This document shows, one piece after another, positions 36,101 to 51,100 of a stretch of 64,000 nt of DNA. The first letter of the stretch is position 1. The number at the start of each line of letters is the position of its first letter. Position numbers and translations under genes: made by a program. Origin of the DNA: Nymphalis io (taxonomy: Eukaryota > Arthropoda > Insecta > Lepidoptera > Nymphalidae); NCBI RefSeq assembly GCF_905147045.1, contig NC_065902.1, forward strand, positions 4,161,377 to 4,225,376. Direction: 5' to 3'. The notes below the pieces were generated by a model that was not told where the DNA came from, made no database searches, and was given only the letters and a program-made list of their open reading frames with translations.

Positions 36101-39100
36101 GAACGAAAGTTAACGTTAGAAGTTAAAAGAGAATATCACAAAATAAAATACTCTCTTTCACGCTGGTAACGCCATACAATTTGTTACTACGCATGCTGAC
36201 GTAATTTCATTTGAAACATCGATATGTCCGTTTCTAGTTTATTTATGTAATAGATATCAGAATAATATATACCTTGCACTCATTGGTGTCCGCGTTCCAG
36301 ATGCGCACGGTCTGGTCGTTGGAGCACGACGCTAGCAGCGTACCGTCCGCAGACACGCGCACCATGCGGACCCACTCGCGGTGGCCTTTGTATGTTTTCA
36401 CACAGTATCTAATAAAAAAACAACGTATTAATTTAATTATTTTTCATCATCAAAATTAAGTTGTGTAAGCAGCGCAAAGGCTGCCTTTTGTCTATGATAG
36501 ATTCATTGAACATATCATAGACAAAATACATTATATAAGAGCCATGTTTTATACAATTTTCTTTTCCTTATAATTAATGTATTTAAAAAATAAAGGAGTC
36601 TTAAGCATTGGTAATGGACACCTACCCTGTAGCCACTTCCCACGCCTTGATCGTCTTGTCCCGGCTGGCTGAATAAACGATGTCACCACTGGGAGAGAAC
36701 GCAACGGACGAGACGTTGTGATCATGACCGTGCATAGTTTTAATGCATTCATATGTCTGGTTGAAATCCCACAATTTGATCGACATATCTGCACTGCAGG
36801 ACACTACAAAGAAAAATATATAATATAGACTTTATCGCTTTCAATACTCTTTATGAATAAAAAATAAAAGATTCAAGATAAAACGATTCTGGATGTAATA
36901 TAATTATATTAATCTGAATAAGATAAATCTGTTATTTTAGAATGAGAATGAATTAATATAGAAATAATTAATAAAGAAATTTAATGTAGTAAATAAAACA
37001 AAGGATACTTTACCAAGTAGCTTGCCATGATGGTCGAAAGCGATGTCCTGAACGGAGTCGGTATGGCCCTTCAGGGATCGTTCGTAGTCGCCATTCTCAA
37101 AATCCCACACTTTGATTGTTGCATCCTCACTCGAGGACACCAATAAACTGAACACTGGATGAAATATTACCTGCGAATGACAACGACAAATTTTATTAAC
37201 ATTATTATTCACATATGTTCCACCTTCACTCGTCGTAGGGAAAGTTGAGAGGTTAATATCACTCCATCAGTCTTGCCAGTAAAAAGTCAATATTACTTAT
37301 AAGATATTTTTTAAGTTTCCCAAAATTATCTATTTATGTATATATTATTTAAACCTGTCATCAACATCGAATAGTTCGCCTAAATGCTGGAAATGTAATT
37401 ATAATCTACTTTAATCTGGCAACAATTTCATTTCCCAAGACATTTACAATATTAATAAATATTACGATATGATGATACCAAGATGAAGTTACAATTAAAT
37501 ACTTCTAATGTTTGCCGTGGATGCGCTTCTTTAATAAACGCGGTCTATGAACGGTAGTGGCATATTTGTCAGGTATTCAAGTTATTTCTACGTAATGTTA
37601 TACTTTTGTTTTATTCATCAATATTTCTTTTACAGAACAAAAACATCTACTATAGTATTATTATAATGTTACTGCTAATGTACATTGATAGTAATGAGTA
37701 AACAGTTAAGAACGATAATAATAAAACTGTTTTTTCTCATTCTTGATTATAATTGTTTTTGTTATGTCTGAACTGAAATATAGTATGAGGTGAGGGGCTT
37801 GTTATCACTATCATTTATGTTAAATATCTGAGTAATGGAAATTTATAACTTGGCAATTAATGGATATCGAAGAAGTTTAACGGAAATTAAATAGTCGAAG
37901 GTTCTTAAAAATAAAATTAGAAGAGTTGATATTCATAAAAAATGGCCACGGGTGATAGCAACGTAGTGGAAAAAAATCGTATCAAATTATAAATCTATAA
38001 TTCTAATAGAGGAATGTATATATCATTTCCTGCCTTTTGTTTTAACTGCATGAAATGGATTTGGACGACTTTAACGGCCAGCCGTCTTTCTGGCACCAAA
38101 GAACCCAAGGTACGCTTTTGCTGATCGGTTTACTTTCGACTGCCATAGTGGTAGTGTAGGCACTTATGAGCTCAATTGGAGCCGCTAGCGAACATGCCCC
38201 AACACCTGCAGGTTGAGATTGTCTACATCTACACTAAATAAAAAAGGTCCATTCCAAATTGCCGACCGATTTACGATAATAGCGTCAAACATCCTATCGT
38301 GTCCATATAAAACCAAGGTTTAAGCGCCGTTATAATTAAAAACTGCTAAGACCTTGTCTCTCTCTTCTTATAAACAAGTATTTTGCGGAAATCGATAATT
38401 TGTAAGGAAATTGTCCAATACATTAATAGCTAATGTACTAATACAGTTCCTGACTTGCGAAATATAGACAGTACTTAAGTACGAATTGTATCTTAAACAA
38501 CAAATAAGACTAAACTATTTGTATATTATTTATCAAGTAACTATTCAGCTTGGTATCATTGAGATAAAATCTGACTATATTTTGCTATTGCATGTTTATT
38601 TAAATTGTAGAAAAAAATGTTTTATATGAGTCATTTAAGTATTGCATTCTAAGATAATATTCGTTTTGCAATCCTGTCAAGGCATCTGACGAAGATGCCT
38701 CCGCCACCCTGTCAAATTAGAATTATTTTTATATCAGGTAGTCTACCTTTGTAATGGTGGCCCGATGACCGGTAAGACAGAACTTCTCGGGCGGGCGTGG
38801 AATCCACTCGGTCGGCGTGCGCTTTGCTCTAGTGGGCGCTCCCTCTATGAATTCCTTCTGCGCCTCGGAAAGCTTGGACTCCAATTCCATCACCTGGAAA
38901 GTAACAAATTATTTCCATTTGAATCTTACAATAACTTCAAGTACAATGATGTACCTATCTATTAGGATAAGTCTAAGAAAGCATTTTCAAAGTGATAAAA
39001 AAAGAAACATAAATTAACTTCATATTAGCGTCTACCTGCTAAAATAGTTCCTCAAAATAAACATCGCGGCTGGCGGTAATATTTTCAATAGACTTGCTCG

Positions 39101-42100
39101 GAACGGACGTGTATCAAATATTATTTAGTCTATCTGAGTTACATAATGATCAATAACAGAAGCCATAAATGAACTGCTTTAATATTCAGAGGTTTTTAGT
39201 TCACAATAGATAAATCGATCGAACTTGAATATAATGAATATATGATTGTGTCTTAACAGTATATTAATTTATTTAAATTTTTTGTTCGTATAATTTATAA
39301 CTAAATTAGTTTATAATAAAGTCAATGTCAATATTCTATAATTTAAATCTATATTTATATAGTGTGGCTGTTTTTTTTTTGTTGTATTAGATGGAGCCTT
39401 TATTAGGGCAACTTATAAAGCTAAATTACTTCACATTACGACCCTTAGGCGAGGAGCAATACCCGTAGTCGTAAAGAGTATGATACAAGGTGGAGTAATC
39501 AAAATTAAACGCGGATGAAGCGGGGACACAAAAATGCTACAGTATTATAAACAAAAAGAAATGTAATTTTTCGATTAAAAATGTCTCAATATCTCATTTA
39601 ATTTAAATGGTGTAGAAGTTAGAACTTTCACAATGTGATAGTTTATATAATAATTTCAAAACGGTCATGGGCTATAAAGTACTTACACATTAATATATTT
39701 TAATGAAATCGACTTACGTGCAATTGAAAATATACCCGGCAAAAGTATGATATATATATATATATATGATATATCAGTTTTAGTATATATATATATATAT
39801 ACTAAAACTTCTCAAAACGCACCGGACTATTATTTATAAAATTAAAAAAAATATATATGAAAAAAAAAAATTGGGTAACAAAATTATTAAATTATTAATC
39901 AACATTCCATAGTCCATCATATTAAATTACAGTAATTTTAAGAAAAAAGGCATGGGTCGCGGTGCGGTGTAATAAATGTACTTGCTAGGTACGGACGTGC
40001 AGAGACGCGATAGAGTTTTTATTATAAGGTTTTTGAAGTATTTCCTGTTACATTGTCATATTAGCACCATCGTAATTGTTGTATAGATTAGAGAGACTGT
40101 CAAGCACTCATAATGTATTTAAAGCTATTATTGATTGAGGTAAATGTTTGATTCTTTAAGATTCAAGCTTGCATTTTATATCAAAATACAAACTATCAAA
40201 ACAATATTTCACAGCATCATACAAGCGACAACTAACTCAAAAATCATCTTAGAATACGATCATGAAATATCAAAGTAATATCCAACATAAACTATAATAA
40301 TCAGAACAATAAATATAAACGCATCAACAAAACGTATCACACCCTAAATAAATAATAATATCTTAAGTCGGTTTTCAATATTACACGAGTGAGATGTGAA
40401 GCAAGTTTTTACAGAATAGCATTGCTGACCTAAAAATGTCGCAGCAGCAATCGATCGGTATACAGCTAGGTCGAGTCGAGATTTTCCTACACGATGCCTT
40501 CATAGCTTGACAATGACCACAACCGTCCCTCTTTGGGAAACATCCATTCATACGTCAATGATATTGATAGTGATTAGTGATATAAACGTGAGTCGAGATT
40601 ACGTCGCTCATTATAAAGCAAATTACTTGGGCACGCTTTGATCTAAAGGTCGTTCGTATCCCACGGACTCACTCAAAAACATATTTTGTTTTTGAGTGAC
40701 TCCGTGACTATTCAAGTAGGCTCTTTCTTAAAGGCACTTTTGAATCATACAGATAAAACAAATTTTAATTTTCTATCGTTTCTGTATAAAGATTTTACTG
40801 ATAAGAACTGACAAGAGATTCAGTGGTTACTCTTTTCAATATATATCCGGTATGAAAATTACGAATACTAATCACGTTTTTTATCATCCACATAATATGT
40901 TTATAAGTTTCTCTAACTTGTATTTATTAAAGTATACGCTTCGTTTATTAATTTGTAAATCTTATTTTATAAGTAAATATAAAGGTAGGAAGTACCGACT
41001 GTTTCAATGAAAATAATAAATTTTATTTATTTATGTAATTATATATACGTTAAAATAATCCCGAAGGCTTTACCACTAGGCACTAAGATTTCTATTGTCG
41101 AACATCAACTTGAGCTGTTTTTTTTTTGTATCAGTAATAAGGATGTTGTAGAAATATATATCAAAAATAGAAACCTACAATGACGATTAGAGTCGAAGCG
41201 ATTTCTATCTTTCTTTAGACAAACTTTGATCACGTGGCCTATCAAATATTTATTAACTCCATGTATTTCGGCGTTTCGACTGTCTAGCCCCGTTGAACTG
41301 TTAACGCATAATTCTATTAAAACCCAATAAAACATGCTTAGCGACAAACCTCATAATAATATTATTGTTACGTTTATTGTGATAATTACTAATTCAATAC
41401 ATACCTTTTTCTGGAGTCTGATAACCGACGTCCACTTCTTCTCGAGTAGGCCACCAAACTTGCGATCCATTTCGCCGGTCATTTCAGCTTCCTTCTTAAA
41501 CGCTTCCAGCGCATCGTTGTAGCCATTGCTGCCCAGGTAGTCGGCGATCGCTTTGTTCCTGTCGATTGATACAAATACCTTAGTACCAAGAGAATGAGTA
41601 ATAATAAAATTATTGCTCGACTGCTTTAAGAATTCGAGTCATAGTGATATTATCTAGAATAGCGGTTACTAAACTATTAAGACCATGGAACGCTTAATGA
41701 ATTTTTTGCATGAAACTCTAAACTAACTGATAATAAATAAAATTCCTTGTACTTCGAAATAAATAATTAAACATTTTGATAAGTGTTTAACATAAATCGT
41801 TTAACACAAAGTGTTTAATAAAAAGATTCTAGCAAATGTTAAGAGGGTTTTCTGTCCGAACTTCTCGGGCACAAAATTCTCTTAATTTCGTGTTGTATTT
41901 GATAATTTGATACCGAAATAATTTTTCAATAGCTCATTAATTTGCGGAACCATTCTGACTTCCACATGGAAACCTAGGGTTCTATGGAACCTACTTTAAG
42001 TATCGCTGATCTAGATCAAAATTGTTATTAAGGTTGTATATATGTATCACAATTATAGTGGCTATTTTACACAATGGTGATATTTGTTTACAAATAGCTA

Positions 42101-45100
42101 ATAAAATTAGAAAAATACTTATTTCAGAAATGCATTAGAAGAGATCGAGTGTGACGTTTAATAATAAATCTTCAAGAAGACTCTTACACGGATGACTCAC
42201 GTTCAGATGACGAGGATGAACAATGAAACATTTACCAAATAAACGTTTTTTTGTGTTCATAAAATATCTAATATATTTTTCACACTTAAAGTTAAAATTT
42301 ATCGGTATAGGGTTGGATATTATTGCTAGTATTTCGCACATCACAATGGCACTCCGTAAGTGGTATTCGAGCGCGGTAGAAAAAAAACAGACGGTAACAG
42401 TCGATCTATAATATGATACATATTTGTTTTTAACCTCACGCATGAGTAAAACATAGCAATATATTATTTTTTATTTTCTAACTAACTTTTTATGTAAAAC
42501 TTTCTCAACAACAGGATTAGAATATAACGTGTCTTTTTAAAATAAATATTTTTATCAACCAATAAAAAATCTAGAAATTTATTTTTCAAACGCCTGATTA
42601 CTAACTTATTAACGGCAAAAACATAATTGTGCAACGGATGTTGTCAACATACAATTTCTTATTAAATAATAAATTTATTAGATTGTTAAAAGTACTAGTA
42701 CGTACACTGTATTGTTATTAATATAGTACCAGGATTATTTCTGGCTTTCAGGAATATCGATTAGAAGGTTTAATTCTGTTAAAGGTCAGCAGCACGTGGC
42801 TTCGAACTTGTCCTAAATAGATAAGCCAGTTTTGTAACCTCCATGGCCCGTATCCACGTTTTCCACATTTCCTTAAATATTCGACAGAAATCGTTTAGTG
42901 CGCATGTGCAAGACGCTAATATTCAAAAATTAATCGACGCTTATATGCACCCCGAGTCTGGCTATAATATTATTTCCATTTTTACTTACTTTCATCACTC
43001 ACACATGAAATTGATCAATTTATTGTCTAGCTTATTTTAAATCAGTAATTAAATTGTATTGTTCTGTATATGACAGCAAAATTATTATAATATAAAAATG
43101 TGCTGCTGTTAACCAAATATTCTCTATTTGAATATTATTATAATGCCCAATATATCTCATATTGGTGTCCTGTGTTACTTATTATTGATCTGTATATGGT
43201 TTTTATTATAAGTGACTATTTTGTTTACAAGTTATGCATGGTTGTTTGAACAAGAGTTATTATTTTTATTGATCCATCGAATAATTAAATTTATTCAATC
43301 AAAGTTACCTATACACATTAAAATAAACGAAGCAATTTGATGATAGTATCTGTTGTCAGTAGTTTACGTAACCGCGACTGCAATTTCGCTATAAGCCGCG
43401 CGCCGCGGGCAGAACTAGCCATTTTTATTCTCGTTTCGTTATTAAATGTAACAGATTAAAAATTTTTGACGCTCAACGATAAAAGTAAGTTATGTATTCG
43501 ATTAGGTCATACTTTTGACGTTAATATTTAATGTAAAAGTAAAAACATTTATATCTATTACTAATCGGGCAGCCGAGCGTTTCGTCTCTAGCCATTCGTT
43601 GAATGAGGTTCATTTCTCGCTTGTTTAATATGTCAGATACCTAGCCGGTGAAACTAAATCGATTCTAAGACAATCAGCATTGCAGGGGTTCCTATTGTTT
43701 GCGTGGGAGCGAACAACTTACAACTTTTATTTTTAAGTATAAAGATATAGCGGTTATATTATTGTACACGTGTTAATTACATATAAAGAGATCTCTTTTA
43801 TTTAGATTGTAGACATAATAAGTGCAAAGTGACTCTATTACAAATATTATCTTTATTAAACAAAGATAATACAAAGCTATTTACGTAACACCTGAATAAG
43901 ATAATGATGAGACGGATTTCACGAAATGGACTTGTTTCTTACAAACATCTAAAAATAATAAACAATACCAAACAACGATGTATGGATAAATAACATATAG
44001 CCTATATTATAATATGAAGGGATTCGACTTTATTATTTACAATTATAAAGGGATTAACAGTGGGTATTCATTCTAATTACAAATAAATTCGATAACATGT
44101 AAGCACGAACGAACCGATTCTGCGTGACTACGGCGGATGCAATTTGCCGAAACGTCGAACTGTGAAAAAAATTAAGTGCGATCGCAATATTAACTTCGTA
44201 ACATTTATTTTTAGTGAAATGAAATAAACATACATAAAACCAAATGCGTATATTAATAATTCCCCGCATATCTTGTATATTGTACACAATCTCGTAAACT
44301 AATTTAAAGAACAAAAAAAAACAATTTTTATTTAAGAAAATTGGTACTACTAAGGTTTCATTACATAATCATTCCACCAAATTCAATGTTATTTAGTAAT
44401 AATAGAAAACACGCCGCTACTACAAGACTCACTATCCATATTAAGGCTACATAATTATAAAAAAGAGAAGTCTATTCAATACTATCAGATTAAAGTGAAC
44501 AAAATTTTCCAAATGACCTTATGCGTACCTACGTAAACGTCGTATTCGTACCATACGACTTTACATGTAAGTTCTTCGAAAAAGACGACATTATCGACAA
44601 AGCAATATTATATACCAATCATAGTTTTAGCATAAGACCTGTTCTAATTGAACACCGCTACGGATCTAATCCTTGGGCAGTACAAAAGTTCAGTAGAGAC
44701 GATGGAGCATAGCGAAAGTGGTTTCGTGCGTGGAGGCGCGGGCCGAACGGGGGCCGCTTGAGAAAATAACTTTCACGGTACATTTCCGTCGATATAAATC
44801 CAATTAAAGGGCACTTACACGCTATTACAATTTCTTAACGGTATCAATGCCACTTCGTATTTACTTAACACAGCACCTCTATTATCAACTTATTGAAACT
44901 GATACACACAGGGCGACTTAGATAAAAAAAAAAACATTTCAACTACAATTAATTGAATAGATCTTTTTTCATGACCAGGATATTACATACAAGTGACGTG
45001 TTATCATAATGCGCTTGTAAACACAAACCATTTTGCTTATTATACGGCATGGTCGGAAATCGCCATTAACAAATGCAAATCTTATTAAACGACGTAATTC

Positions 45101-48100
45101 AACGAATACATAGCCAATACTAACGACTAATATAAGCGATAAGGACGTATTACAGACATTATACCAGAAGTAATTGATTCAATTAGGTTTAACGTCAGTT
45201 GCAGCCATTAAGAGTACTGTTACTTGTATAGAATTAAATACAAATCAATGTTAACGAACCCATTGGGTCAGTTTGTTTCAAAACCGTCGTCTAGTAACAG
45301 GACCACAGCAATAGAAATACAAATGGCTTTGTAACTAAGACGTAGTATGACAAATGCAATTAAATAAATTAGTACAAGTGGCACGGAACATCTAATTTGC
45401 ATAGCTTACACGTGATTGGAATAAGTTTTAAAACTGTGTTTCCGAAATTGTTTTCCGCGAGTGTTTTGTTAATCGCCGAGAGCCCATGTCGCAACGATCG
45501 TCGTTAACCTCACTGACCGATATTGGTTTAAATTTTCATAATTTTACGAAATTTAAGTGTCATAATTAATCCTTTATAGAACGTCGGGAGATAAATTAAT
45601 ACGTATATATTTCGGCAACGAAACGACTATTACGTCATCCACCTTACACACTGATGTGTTTATTTACACACCTACACATTGCATTCAAGGTTTCTCAATA
45701 TTTATTTTTCTTAATGTCCAAAACAAGGAAATTTCGAGATACGTTTTAATGTTATTTTATAACAGCTTACAAATGTTATATTTGCTGTTGCAAAGATTAT
45801 TGTAAACTGATATTGATAATTGAATTAAACTTTATATATTATTTGAAATCCACCCACTTCTAGTAATTTAATGTAATGAATACTATATACTATACTATAT
45901 TTAATATAATTTTGTGTATTTATTAAGTCGAGATAGCCTAGTGGTTAAAACGCGTGAATATTAACCGATGATCGTGGGTTCACGCCCGGGCAAGCACCAC
46001 TGAATTTTCATGTGCTTAATTTGTGTTTATAATTCATCTCGTGCTTGACGGCAAAGGAAAACATCGTGAGGAAACCTGCATGTGTCTAATTTCATTGAAA
46101 TTATGCCACATGTGTATTCTACCAACCTGCATTGGAGCAGCATGGTGGAATAAGCTCCAAACCTTCTTCTCAAAAAAGAAGAGGAGGCCTTAGCCCTGCA
46201 GTGGGACATTAACAGACTGTTACTGTACTGTACTCTGTACTTGTGTATTTAAGAAAGTATTATGCATAGTTTGTAATAATTTCGATAACATAGATAATTT
46301 CAATTACATTTCCTAAATATATACGATGAATTAGGTTTCGTTCATCGCATTCCTGTCGCTAAGAATGAGAGGGGTAGTCGCCTACGCGGCTCGGATATCG
46401 ATCGAGTAGAGGCGCCGACTGGCGTCGACTGAACTACGTCATTGCGATTCCCCTTTGTACAAATATATCTTTAACTTTGTCATTAATGTGGGATGAAAAG
46501 ATTTGAGTTAAACTAACCACCTTGTATTCAAATTATATATTATGAAAAACATTATTTATGAAAACAAAATTATTATTAATTCTATTGCTTCGTTGGTTTA
46601 CTTTACACATTCATTAGCAAAATTAAAACGAATTAATGTCCAAACAACTTCTTACTTACGATAAGCAAGCGCATTGGTAGAACATATAATATCAAATTTC
46701 AACAAAAACTTGGAAGGTTTCTTATAATTCTTTTCCACAGTTTATAATATGAAGTGGTAGCAGTATATATTATTCCCGATAGAAAATAACTTTAGGTGCC
46801 AAATTTTCAATGATAATGAAGAAAGATATGTATGTACGTAAAGAATCAACACAAACGGAAATAGCGTTCGGGAAACCACTTAAGTATAGACTTAGGTATA
46901 TTTTTTTATTCTTTGAGGAATCGCGCAAAAAACAACGTTTGAAGAAAATTTAAGGTAAAGGTCGACGACTTTAAACCAGTTAGAACGCTAACGGCATAGT
47001 CCTAATCGATATATTTTAGTGTCAAGCCTTTGACCGAAATGTAAAATTTAGTTCAAAAAAGTAAGCCATCAGTTGTAGTTTGAAATACAAAAGGGCTTAA
47101 AGAATACAAGATATTTATTTTACTACACCCAATGAAAGCCATATCGACCTTATCAGGCATTCAAGGCGAACTTATATATGAGCAATGTAATAGGGACGCA
47201 TGCAGAATATTGCGGCACGCGGCAGAGTAACTAGCGGATGGAGTCCGGCGACCGGTGCAGACTGCATTCCAAACGATCCGCGACAACTCGATCGGACAAC
47301 GGCTCTTAGTACCCTACAATAGTTTATAAGTGTTTTAGGTCTCAAACCCACACTGTTTTAGCTAAATACATTACGTTGGATAAACTTTGAGTTTGTATAG
47401 ATAATTTCAAATAACGTCATTAAAAGAAATAGTAAACCATTTAAAGATTTCATGATACACGTCAACGACATCAGTAATCCCTTTGTTTATTAACTTTCAT
47501 ACATATCTACAGCCGTCAATCATTCCGTACCATTCGATACAAAGAGAGAAAATACAAGTGACATGTGCTACATTAAATAATCAACAACCGATCACAACCA
47601 ATTCAGGTTTTTATTATTTGAATTGAACAAACTACACATTCTAATACAGTAACAGCCTGTTAATGTCCCACTGCTGGGCTAAGGCCTCCTCTCCCTTTTT
47701 GAGGAGACGGTTTGGAGCTTATTCCACCACGCTGCTCCAATGCGGGTTGGTGAAATTCACATGTGGCAGAATTTCAATGAAATTAGACACATCCAGGTTT
47801 CCTCACGATGTTTTCCTTCACCGTCAAGCACGAGATGAATTATAAACACAAATTAAACACATGAAAATTCAGTGGTGCTTGCCCGGGTTTGAACCCACGA
47901 TCATCGGTTAAGATTCACGCGTTCTAACCACTAGGCCATCTCGACTCTTCATACACACCGACACATTCTAATAATAAAATTTTAATGCGATAAATAATAT
48001 TTATGTTTATATTAAAAGATAACTATTATAAATGAAAGTGATTTCTATTTATTTATTTTATTTATAAATAAAATTGAATTAATAAAAAAAGGAATTAAAT

Positions 48101-51100
48101 AACTGTGTAATGGAAGAATGGAATTATATAAAAAATAAACATACGGCCGGATTGATAATCTCTTCTTTGTTCTGACGATCTGATCGGTTAAAAAGGAAGA
48201 TGATAATTTTTTAGCATTGTGTCTGTTAGTTTGTCAATTTTATTTTTTAACTAGCGTGTGAAGGGTAAAAATTCTATAATTATTATAAAAATTAATGATA
48301 CATATAACAATACATATATATATATATGCAATATTAATACTAATTTGCTGTGCGATCCAAGTGCAATATTAAAATTATTATTATTAATAATCTTTAACGC
48401 TAGCACCTGCCAGCGATAAAATAAAAATAATAAAAAAGAATGACACAACAGATTAAACCATCAAACCAAAACGGGGTCCATGTAGACTATAAAACTTGCC
48501 GCGATTCAATGACAAACACGATGACTCACATTTAGTTTATCAGATGTCAGTAACGTTCAGGAATGAAGATATCTCAAGGCCGTCAACTAGACTAGGGCAA
48601 TGTGTTTCGAACAAGCTGCTTATTTTAGGAACACCTGAATTACCGACACGTCTATTTACGTAATTAAGTAGCCGGTAATAACTGTCATCGGGCCGGTCCG
48701 TTAGAGAGTTCAATGGGCCGGTGCGATACCTTGGGCCGAATGTTTTAACATTAGTAAATCGCTTTCCCATATCTTATACGATATTACATAAGATTACAAT
48801 CCTGATCGATTATGTTAATAGTGTGACGTAAGATAATTTTTCACTGTAAGGTAACTCTCGAATCGATTTGAATAATTCAGTACCAATGGGAGGTCTTTTA
48901 TGACGAGTATTGTGAGATAGTTATTATATGTCGTTTGAATACTATATATACAACGGGAATCATTTTTGAAATTTGTTACACTTTCACTATTGAGTGTACT
49001 CGTTCTTGTTCATTCGTTCCATAATAATATTTAGATTAATCGCCCTGATACCCTATGAAATGCATATTCTAATTTGAATTTAAGAACTAGGTTATTCATA
49101 GATTCATATTTAGCTTTTAGAATATCAAACTTAGACATATGAAAACAAGTTTTTAGAGTAAAGATAATCTTAAATTTATTACCTAATACATTTTTATTTC
49201 GATTACTACTAAATCTAATTCGAATGGAACTATCATTTCATTTTTTTTTTAAATAAAAATATTCTATCACATATTATTTTACATTTAGCAGCGAGCCAAG
49301 TGATCTTTCCATCGGTACGTACAGCTTACAAGCTCATCTACATTTTAAAGATCAACAAATATTATATAAGCAAAGTTTTCTTGTATCTGTTATACTTTTG
49401 GCAGCGTTCACTTGGATGATCGTGGTCGGGCGAGCCGACAATTTTCTTTCCGACTACGATGACGTAATAAGCTATAACTCAAAAATGTTCAACATATAAA
49501 CCTACTACATAGCCTGTATCATACATAATTTAAAAGTTTAATGTCAATCGAATTAGTTTTTTTTTTGTGATTGCGGATTAATTAAACAAACAAAATCAAT
49601 TTCTTCAAATAAAACTTAAATTTATCAATTAATATTTGAAAAATTTGATAAAAGCATCTATCTATTTATTATATTTCAAGTTATAACCAACATACTGAAA
49701 GTTGATTACGAAACACGAGACTTACATTTAATATTTATAATTTGTTGTATTTATTTTAATATAAGATGCAGTCACTGACCCTCATTGGTATCGCAGTAGG
49801 TTTGGAATGTTGGAATTTCCTATGATAATAATATATATAGCAAAAGAAACTAAGCGATAGTATATAAAGTTGTGGCAGTTCGATACCAACATGTAGAGCA
49901 TATTTTTGCATTGTTATTCAATCCCGAGCTACATTACAAAAATTAAGTCTCTAACTTATGCGGTAGTTATTGAAAAATAAATGATGTTCAAAATTACACC
50001 TTCACAAACGTAGCCCAAAGCGAGATAAGGAAGAACGTGGTACATATGTTATTATTCATTCGTTACGTTATCATTATTATTTCAATCTATCTTCCTAAAT
50101 ATAATTGTTACTAGCCCTTCAGAACAAATTTATAAACAAGCATGACACAACTGTGTGCGCAAACACAGGTGTTTTCTATTTTTTTAACTCTCCTTGGCAT
50201 AAAGGCACAACCGCTTTACTTGCGCTTCGAGGATAGAATAACCTGAATAGTTTTATTAGTTAATAATAAATTAAATATTTTCAATAAAATATTCCTAACA
50301 TTTATATGTATGTGTTTTTTCTTCTTAATGACGTAATTTATTCGAAAACATTAGTAAACTCTTTTTTCATTTAAAAAACGAATCGAATGTTCCATAAATA
50401 AAATTAATAAAGTCGATAAATGTCATACACGAAAAAATAATACAACTACTTTATTTCTACTTTAAAAGCATCTGCTTATACAGTCGTAACCAATGGCTTT
50501 GCGACATTTACCTATCAAGAATGTTCAAGTGCAACACGAATGATTTGAAGAACATGACATTCATTTTATAAGTTTACATAATTATGTAATAAGAATGCAC
50601 TTGCATACTTATACTTTGTACGGGCACTATCCGTTCCATATTTCGAGGGTAATCTTAGTTTAATTGAAACACATACATATGTACGTCATACATATATGTA
50701 TGCATGTAGCATTTTTGCGGTTTTCTACTTATACATATATGTCACATTCCTTTGTAATAAATAACTTGCACGTTTATTTTCTTAATTAAGATTAACGAAT
50801 GAGACTTTATATAATTGCGATATGGTATAGTTCGTGAGATCAAAACGTAATAATGGATTGGATCTCTCAGGCTTGGTCAATTATTCCACGTTAATCTAAG
50901 TTGAATAGGTGGTCGTGGTTTTCCTTTCACTTTGATCACTGAGTTTGAAGAACATATCAAGCAAGCATAGGACACTCCAGGTCACAGTACTGCAATGCAG
51001 CGGACACGAGATAAAACCGCAGTTGATTGCATTACGAGTACATTTGCGTGTATGTAATGTATGTGACATTACATACACGCGGAAACCATAAGGCATTTTT

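Noticed and set aside
44521..44712. 63-codon open frame in the Lis-1 intron
   Set aside because: It looks protein-like in composition but has no family match or splice signals that fit Lis-1.
48540..48770. 76-codon minus-strand open frame in the Lis-1 intron
   Set aside because: Not identifiable as a protein. Kept only as a GC-enriched island.
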